From the NCBI GenBank assembly GCA_964357355.1, contig CAYHKY010000058.1, positions 1 through 9,831 on the forward strand: 9,831 nucleotides of DNA, read 5' to 3'. Positions within the stretch are counted from its first letter, which is position 1. Each line of letters begins with the position of its first letter. A program made the translations under genes and the position numbers. The notes under the pieces are model-generated. The model saw nothing but the letters and a program-made list of their open reading frames with translations. It did not search any database and was not told the DNA's origin. The stretch comes from CAYHKY01 sp964357355 (lineage in GTDB: Bacteria; Patescibacteriota; Microgenomatia; UBA10105). Below, piece by piece: positions 5,520 to 9,831 of the stretch.

Positions 5520-5801
5520 ATGAAAAACACAATTACGTTTGCAGAACACAAAAAAAAGTTACTGGCTGATCCTGAAGTACGTAAACACTATGATGCCTTG
5601 GGACCAGAATACGAACTTATACGCTCAGTTATTGACAAACGTATGAAGAAGAGAATGTCACAAGCAGATTTAGCTAAAAAGATAGGCACAGGTCAGTCCG
5701 CAATTTCACGCTTAGAATCAGGTGAGGCAAACCCTTCCATGAAATTTCTGCAGAAAGTAGCAAGTGCCCTAGATGCTCGGCTCACCATCTCTATTCAGTA
5801 A
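5520..5801 (+). CDS. higA: Antitoxin with Xre-type helix-turn-helix
   Basis: A 93-residue HigA-like antitoxin. Residues about 45-90 form an HTH_3/Xre domain: KRMSQADLAKKIGTGQSAIS carries the two DNA-reading helices, followed by RLESGEANPSMKFLQKVASAL. The N-terminal part (FAEHKKKLLADPEVRKHYD through EYELIRSVIDKRM) is the helical segment that in this family contacts or neutralises the toxin. It lies 23 bases after the toxin stop, the usual toxin-first order. An ATG two codons upstream (5514, adding MY) is possible. I prefer 5520 because the promoter at 5482-5511 would start transcription there, and no Shine-Dalgarno site exists for either. Confidence 0.92.
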   Translation: MKNTITFAEHKKKLLADPEVRKHYDALGPEYELIRSVIDKRMKKRMSQADLAKKIGTGQSAISRLESGEANPSMKFLQKVASALDARLTISIQ

Positions 5802-5848
5802 AATTGCATTCTTAGGGATAAAAAATTAGGGGATCATTTCTTTTTAAA

Positions 5849-6697
5849 ATGCTTTCTTCTACTTTTCTTTTGGGAGTTAAAATAACTCTGAACAAAAAAG
5901 CAGAGTTATTGTTTCATGTAGACAGTTATCTAAATTCAACATCTGCTAAACCTCTCATTATCGTCACTCCTAATCCGGAGCAAGTTGTTGAAGCACAGGA
6001 AAATCAAGAATTTAGGGACACATTAAATTCAGCAGATATAGCATTGCCTGATGGAGTGGGAATCGTCTGGGGTTGTAGGTTGTCAGTTGTAAGTTGTAAG
6101 TTAGCGGAGACAATTCCCGGAATAGATTTTATGGAAGAACTCGTCGCACTCGCGGCAGAAAAAGGCTATCCAGTTGCGTTTATTGGAGGAAGTGAGGGAG
6201 TAGCGCAAAAAGCGCTAGAGAATTTGCAAAAAAAATATCCCGGGCTTCAGGGTTGGGCGGAAACTCCACCGGAAATAAATTCCTTAAGTAACTTAGGTGA
6301 CTTAAGGTACTTAAGTGACGTGGCTAATAAAATTAGGCGTACCGGAGTCCGTTTCATCTTTGTCGGTTTAGGTGCTCCCAAGCAGGAATTTTTTATAAAA
6401 GAACTTCAGCAATATTTGTCATTGCGAGGAGAGGAGCGACGAAGCAATCTAAATGAGATTGCCACAGCCATTTCATGGCCTCGCAATGACAGCGTTCAAC
6501 CTAATATCCTCATGTCCGTCGGTGGCTCCTTTGACGAACTCTCAGGCAAAATCCCGCAAGCTCCCAAATGGATTTCAGATCTAGGGATGAAATGGTTATG
6601 GCGGCTCATAATTGAGCCGTGGAGGATTGGAAGACAGTTAAAATTAATTAAATTTGTTTGGTTGGTGCTAACGCAAAAGGTAAGTGGTAAAATATAG
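5849..6697 (+). CDS. WecG/TagA/CpsF-family (GT26) glycosyltransferase carrying repeat-encoded segments
   Basis: A GT26-family enzyme of 282 residues, somewhat longer than the usual 240-250. These enzymes transfer a sugar (ManNAc or ManNAcA in TagA and WecG) from UDP-sugar to a lipid-linked acceptor at the membrane. Family landmarks: IIVTPNPEQ (T40, N42), LPDGVGIVW (D68, the likely catalytic Asp), PGIDFMEEL (90-98), GLGAPKQE (173-180), VGGSFDELSGKIPQAPKW (224-241) and the C-terminal LGMKWLWRLIIEPWRIGRQ membrane appendage. The Arg normally found in the ER-V/I-x-G-x-D segment is Thr88 (AETIPGID). Three stretches are encoded by intergenic-type repeats: residues about 75-86, 145-158 and 190-214. 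These sit between conserved blocks. The acceptor is unknown. The neighbouring GT5 and GT4 genes suggest envelope polysaccharide work. Confidence 0.88.
   Translation: MLSSTFLLGVKITLNKKAELLFHVDSYLNSTSAKPLIIVTPNPEQVVEAQENQEFRDTLNSADIALPDGVGIVWGCRLSVVSCKLAETIPGIDFMEELVALAAEKGYPVAFIGGSEGVAQKALENLQKKYPGLQGWAETPPEINSLSNLGDLRYLSDVANKIRRTGVRFIFVGLGAPKQEFFIKELQQYLSLRGEERRSNLNEIATAISWPRNDSVQPNILMSVGGSFDELSGKIPQAPKWISDLGMKWLWRLIIEPWRIGRQLKLIKFVWLVLTQKVSGKI
6072..6103 (+). repeat. GTTGTAGGTTGT-type tandem repeat inside the GT26 gene
   Basis: Several GTTGTA(A/G)GTT-like units follow each other. They relate to the repeat at 1432-1484 in the PEGA gene but lie in the opposite orientation relative to the coding strand. 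Here they code for CRLSVVSCKLA, immediately before the PGID motif. Confidence 0.7.
6283..6319 (+). repeat. ACTTAAGTGAC-type repeat inside the GT26 gene
   Basis: Units such as CTTAAGTAACTTAGGTGAC and CTTAAGGTACTTAAGTGAC follow each other and code for SLSNLGDLRYLSD. Related sequence occurs between genes at 8312-8335 and at the end of the PEGA gene (1206-1221). The encoded segment lies before the conserved strand of FVGLGAPKQE. Confidence 0.65.
6418..6490. mobile_element. 73-bp MITE/REP-like palindromic element inserted in the GT26 coding sequence
   Basis: GTCATTGCGAGG (6418-6429) and CCTCGCAATGAC (6479-6490) are perfect 12-bp terminal inverted repeats. An inner pair, CAATCT (6445-6450) and AGATTG (6456-6461), makes a second stem. 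This resembles the widespread CATTGCGAGG...CCTCGCAATG dispersed repeats of many bacterial genomes (recalled, not searched). It encodes no protein of its own. It is read through in the host frame as LRGEERRSNLNEIATAISW and the next few residues, without stop. Confidence 0.85.
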
Positions 6698-6704
6698 ACG
6701 TATA

Positions 6705-6774
6705 AAATGCCAAATGCCAAATTTAAAATAAAAAATTAAACAATTTATCATTTAGCATTTATCATTTGACATTA
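6705..6774. repeat. AAATGCC / CATTT repeat cluster upstream of the GT5 gene
   Basis: AAATGCCAAATGCCAAAT (6705-6722) is followed by ATCATTTAGCATTTATC and CATTTGACATT (6748-6774), imperfectly complementary to the first block. Together they form a spaced inverted repeat reaching two bases before the GT5 start codon at 6777. It fills the whole intergenic region, leaving no visible Shine-Dalgarno site. Confidence 0.6.
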
Positions 6775-6776
6775 TT

Positions 6777-8303
6777 ATGCTACCTCTCAAAATATTTTTT
6801 GTAGCTGCCGAAGTTGCACCGTATGCCACAGTCGGTGGACTTTCCCAGGTGATGTATTTTCTCCCTAAAGCTCTTATAGAAATGGGACATGAGGTGTCTA
6901 TTTTTATGCCCAAATATGGCACGATTGATGAAAAAAAATACAACATCAAATCATTACACACTAATTTGCGCGTTCCTACAGGTGAAACGTCAGGTATTAC
7001 CAACCTCATTTGCAATGTCAAAGTCCGCACAGGGAAAAAATTTGAGCCGACTGTATATTTTTTGGAAAATATGGAGTATTACGAACAACGGGCAAATGTC
7101 TATGGTTATATGGATGACCCGACCAGATTTGCATTACTTTCCCGGGGAGCTTTGGAATTTTTAAAAAATACGGGGGCAGGTCAAAATTTAAAACCGGATG
7201 TGATACATGCCAACGATTGGCATACAGGATATCTCATCAATTATTTGCGCAATTCGTATCGAGATGATCCTGAAATGCTGAAAATTGCATCACTTTTCAC
7301 AATCCACAATCTGGCACTTCAGGGTGTGTTTGATTTTCGGTATTCATCTCCGCTTGAATCGGACGACGGAAAAGGAGCGCTTGCATCATTTTTGTCTGAG
7401 CGGTTGAAAAAACAAAATGGGTTGAAACGGGGCATTATCTACGCCGATGTTGTCAACACCGTCTCCGAACGTTATTCAAGGGAGATTTTGAAGACTGAAT
7501 ACGGCCATGGTCTGGACGGCCTTTTAAAAGAAGTCAGGGCCAAGCTGTACGGGGTATTAAACGGTCTTGATTATGATGATTTTAACCCGGATACAGACAA
7601 ACTGATCAAAAAAGATTTTACAGTCAAAACCCTCAAATACAGAGTAGAGAACAAAGTTGATTTACAAAAAGAATTTGATCTGCCGGTGGATGAAAAAATA
7701 CCGGTTCTTGCCATGTCAAATCGTCTTACGGAACAAAAAGGGTTGGATTTGATCACCGCGGTACTGCCATACCTTTTGAAAGAGTTTGAGATCCAGTTCA
7801 TCATTTTAGGAGAAGGTGACAATAAATACCGTGAATTTTTTACCCAACTCGAACATGAGTTTCCAAAACAAGTTGGTACCCATCTCATGAACAACTGGCA
7901 GCTTCCCAGAAAAATTTTTGCCGGATGCGACATGCTACTACTGCCTTCAAAATTTGAACCGGGTGGGATCGTAGTGATGGAAGGGATGCGTTACGGTGCG
8001 GTTCCGATAGTACGGGCAACGGGAGGCTTGGCTGATATCGTGGAAGATTATAATATTGGGAAAAATACCGGTACGGGGTTTACTTTTAAAGAATATTCCG
8101 AGTTATCATTTTTCGGAGCCCTGACGCGTGCGTTGGAAATCTATCGGTGTGGTACAATGTGGCAGAGTATAGTGCGTCGGGCAATGCTGGCAGATTTTTC
8201 TTGGAAATCGTCAGCTATAAAATATGTCGATCTATATCAAAGAGCAATAGAATATCATAAAGAAATGTTGTCTGAAAACCCGTCAGAAGCATTTCGTAAG
8301 TAG
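6777..8303 (+). CDS. glgA: GT5 glycogen/starch synthase-like glycosyltransferase
   Basis: A 508-residue GT5 enzyme (starch synthase catalytic domain plus GT1-type C-terminal domain). The family transfers glucose from ADP- or UDP-glucose to growing alpha-1,4-glucan. Landmarks: VAAEVAPYATVGGLSQV (9-25), HANDWHTG (about 144-151), SNRLTEQKGLDL (about 314-325), PSKFEPGGIVVMEGMRYGAVP (about 390-410), and TGGLADIVEDY with GTGFTF after it. Two residues differ from classical GlgA: the Lys of the K-x-GGL donor motif is Thr18, and FEPCGL is FEPGGI. The donor or product may therefore differ from bacterial glycogen synthase. The ATG at 6777 gives the usual N-terminus. There is no Shine-Dalgarno site. No branching enzyme or ADP-glucose pyrophosphorylase is in the window. 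Confidence 0.88.
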   Translation: MLPLKIFFVAAEVAPYATVGGLSQVMYFLPKALIEMGHEVSIFMPKYGTIDEKKYNIKSLHTNLRVPTGETSGITNLICNVKVRTGKKFEPTVYFLENMEYYEQRANVYGYMDDPTRFALLSRGALEFLKNTGAGQNLKPDVIHANDWHTGYLINYLRNSYRDDPEMLKIASLFTIHNLALQGVFDFRYSSPLESDDGKGALASFLSERLKKQNGLKRGIIYADVVNTVSERYSREILKTEYGHGLDGLLKEVRAKLYGVLNGLDYDDFNPDTDKLIKKDFTVKTLKYRVENKVDLQKEFDLPVDEKIPVLAMSNRLTEQKGLDLITAVLPYLLKEFEIQFIILGEGDNKYREFFTQLEHEFPKQVGTHLMNNWQLPRKIFAGCDMLLLPSKFEPGGIVVMEGMRYGAVPIVRATGGLADIVEDYNIGKNTGTGFTFKEYSELSFFGALTRALEIYRCGTMWQSIVRRAMLADFSWKSSAIKYVDLYQRAIEYHKEMLSENPSEAFRK

Positions 8304-8311
8304 CGTATAAG

Positions 8312-8335
8312 CAACCTAAGTGACCTGGGTTACCT
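8312..8335 (+). repeat. ACCTAAGTGACCTGGGTTACC-type repeat between the GT5 and GT4 genes
   Basis: CAACCTAAGTGACCTGGGTT and the next bases fill most of the 42-base gap between the two glycosyltransferase genes. The repeat is related to the one inside the GT26 gene (6283-6319) and to 1206-1221. Confidence 0.6.
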
Positions 8336-8345
8336 AAAAAAATCT

Positions 8346-9584
8346 ATGCGCATCATGTTCCTCCACATGTTTCCCTTATGGGGTAATGGTTCGGGGGCAT
8401 GGCTCAGAGCTCTCGTTATCGAACTGGTTAAAAAAGGTCATGATATAGCAATCGTTGCTCCGGAAACCCGCAGGTTGGCGGGGGTCAAACACTATATTGT
8501 TAAGCCTCTCCAAATGGGAGTGTTTGTGGGAAATCCGGAACTTCCCGGCGCCAAAAAGTACGAGGACATGAGCGGGGTGGATCTCGGAAAAATTTATACG
8601 GCTTATGTAGATGCTATTCTACCTGCGGTCAAAGAATTTCAACCCGAAATTCTGCATGCATTTCATACTGCATATTTACCGCCGGTTGCCAGGCTGGTTA
8701 AAGTCCTTTACGGAATCCGCTTCCTCATCACTACACACGGCAGTGATTTGCACTACCTAGCCCGTGACAGAAGGTTGATTGGTGTTATCAAAGACGCCAT
8801 CCGCGTTTCCGCAATGGTTACTGCCAATTCGACATTTACCCGCAAATGGTTCCTCAAAATGTTTGGTCTTGAGTGGTCAAATAAAATAAGAACAATTCCC
8901 GGCGGAGTTTTTATGGATGAATACAAAGGAAGTGACGAAATTCGGGATAAAATTAATAAAAAATATGGTCTTGCAGGTAAGAAAGTCGTCTTATTTACAG
9001 GCAGATTGACAGTACATAAAGGAGTTGAGTATTTGATCAAAGCAGCAAAACAAATAAACGGCGAAGTCTTGATATTGGGAGATGGACCTGAGAGACCGTT
9101 TCTGGAGAAGAAAATAAAAGAATTCAAGCTTACTAACACGCGAATTTTAGGTTATATGAGTCCCAAAGATCAAGTGAGTTTCAAAGAGTTTTATTCAAGA
9201 GCTGATGTATATGTAGCACCTTCGACTTGGAGTGAGCCTCTTGGACTTGTGATTTTGGAAGCAATGGCAGCCAAAACACCGGTTATCAGCACTCGGGCTG
9301 GTGGAGTGACATCGCTTATTAAAGACGGTTACAATGGTTATCTTGTACGACCTCGTAATGCCCAGTCTATCGTTGACAAAGTAAATTATTTACTTGAACA
9401 TGATGAGCTGAGGGCCAAAATGGCTGAGAGAGCACATGCAATAGTTGCCCAGAAATTTACTTGGGAGCATCTAGCAGGGAGATTTGAGCGCATTTACGAG
9501 AAGTATTCATATACCAGCCGGGAATATTTGAAGCTGGTCAAAGGAATCAAAACAAATACTCTAAATCACATAAAAACTTCCTGA
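8346..9584 (+). CDS. GT4-family glycosyltransferase
   Basis: A 412-residue GT-B fold, retaining glycosyltransferase. The N-terminal acceptor domain has a glycine-rich start (LWGNGSGAWLRALVIELVKKGHDIAIVAPE, written here in two parts: LWGNGSGAWLR, then LVIELVKKGHDIAIVAP), HAFHTAYLPP and THGSD (H131-D134). The C-terminal donor domain has FTGRLTVHKGVEYLIKA (about residue 217 on), LILGDGPERPFLEKK, and the E-x7-E motif E297PLGLVILE305 with AGGVTSLIKDGYNGYLV after it. The nucleotide-sugar and acceptor cannot be read from sequence; envelope glycan or glycolipid synthesis is likely given the GT26 and GT5 neighbours. It lacks a signal peptide and membrane segment. The ATG at 8346 follows a repeat with no Shine-Dalgarno site. 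The next reading frame begins two bases after its stop, suggesting an operon. Confidence 0.93.
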   Translation: MRIMFLHMFPLWGNGSGAWLRALVIELVKKGHDIAIVAPETRRLAGVKHYIVKPLQMGVFVGNPELPGAKKYEDMSGVDLGKIYTAYVDAILPAVKEFQPEILHAFHTAYLPPVARLVKVLYGIRFLITTHGSDLHYLARDRRLIGVIKDAIRVSAMVTANSTFTRKWFLKMFGLEWSNKIRTIPGGVFMDEYKGSDEIRDKINKKYGLAGKKVVLFTGRLTVHKGVEYLIKAAKQINGEVLILGDGPERPFLEKKIKEFKLTNTRILGYMSPKDQVSFKEFYSRADVYVAPSTWSEPLGLVILEAMAAKTPVISTRAGGVTSLIKDGYNGYLVRPRNAQSIVDKVNYLLEHDELRAKMAERAHAIVAQKFTWEHLAGRFERIYEKYSYTSREYLKLVKGIKTNTLNHIKTS

Positions 9585-9586
9585 AT

Positions 9587-9822
9587 ATGTCAGAATTTAA
9601 ATCCGGTATACCACCTACGTATTTAGAGTTGAAACAAGAGCGTTTCGGAACCAAGCGGTTTGACACCATTTTAGTTTTCGGCCACAGCCCGATCAATCTC
9701 AAAGAAGCTTGTCATGGAAAAGGTAAGTCTCTGCGTGAAGAAGCAGTTCAGGGATTATAAACGGCTTGTACGCGGGTCCTGACTTCGCCAATTACGTACC
9801 CCAATTGAGTTTTGTTTTTTAA
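9587..9822 (+). pseudogene. Short DUF218/YdcF-like remnant, apparently frameshifted
   Basis: An ATG at 9587, two bases after the GT4 stop, opens a 57-codon frame ending at TAA 9758-9760. It contains RFDTILVFGHSPI, resembling the start of DUF218 (SanA/YdcF/ElyC-type) proteins, which are normally much longer and often linked to envelope work. A plausible continuation, NGLYAGPDFANYVPQLSFVF, lies in another frame from about 9760 to a TAA at 9820-9822, beside a T-run. One or two small indels near 9750-9760 and perhaps at the T-run would restore a longer frame. It may be a decaying gene, a sequencing or assembly error, or a real short ORF. The family assignment rests on a short stretch only. Confidence 0.45.
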
Positions 9823-9831
9823 GAAGATATT

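Noticed and set aside
6705..6774. Possible CRISPR-like array
   Set aside because: Units are far too short and irregular, with no spacers of constant length. It is a spaced inverted repeat.
7571..7933. Minus-strand ORF within the GT5 gene
   Set aside because: It is a shadow of the conserved GT5 frame with no independent support. The same applies to 8753-9139 within the GT4 gene.

Overview
The window looks like bacterial chromosome from a Candidate Phyla Radiation (Patescibacteria) organism, most likely a Microgenomates-type lineage. This is inference from gene content and style. The clues are a tRNA without encoded CCA, a membrane-anchored PEGA plus beta-propeller protein, a tandem fibronectin-III surface protein, a lone mreB, genes mostly without Shine-Dalgarno sites, and many short palindromic repeats, some inside genes. 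TGA is used as a stop and TGG codes for Trp, so a recoded-UGA lineage is unlikely.

Layout. Positions 1-86 hold a hairpin repeat inside what resembles a broken tRNA 5' half. tRNA-Pro(CGG) follows at 87-159. From about 198 to 3945 everything is on the minus strand: two unrecognised genes (202 aa, and 119 aa with one membrane segment), a 440-aa PEGA/beta-propeller membrane protein, and a secreted protein made of two copies of a 201-residue FN3-like unit. A strong hairpin terminator at 2562-2591 separates the last two. The divergent intergenic region at 3946-4172 carries a clear minus-strand promoter and a possible 11-codon leader ORF in front of mreB.

From 4173 on, everything is on the plus strand: mreB, a HigB/Gp49-type toxin, an Xre-type antitoxin with its own promoter, a WecG/TagA-type GT26 glycosyltransferase, a GT5 glycogen/starch synthase-like enzyme, a GT4 glycosyltransferase, and a short, probably frameshifted DUF218-like remnant at the right edge.

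The genes suggest a cell-envelope and polysaccharide neighbourhood (shape protein, surface proteins, three glycosyltransferases) with a toxin-antitoxin module placed inside it. The most unusual aspect is the load of short repeats. At least five families occur in 9.8 kb. Three different ones sit within the GT26 gene and are translated in frame, and a nested pair lies within the PEGA gene. Two promoters (for the 119-aa gene and the antitoxin) are placed so that transcription should begin at or next to the start codon, predicting leaderless mRNAs. No complete, obviously new multi-gene system is visible; the novel signals are coding-sequence invasion by repeats, leaderless promoters, and altered key residues in MreB, the GT26 enzyme and the GT5 enzyme.
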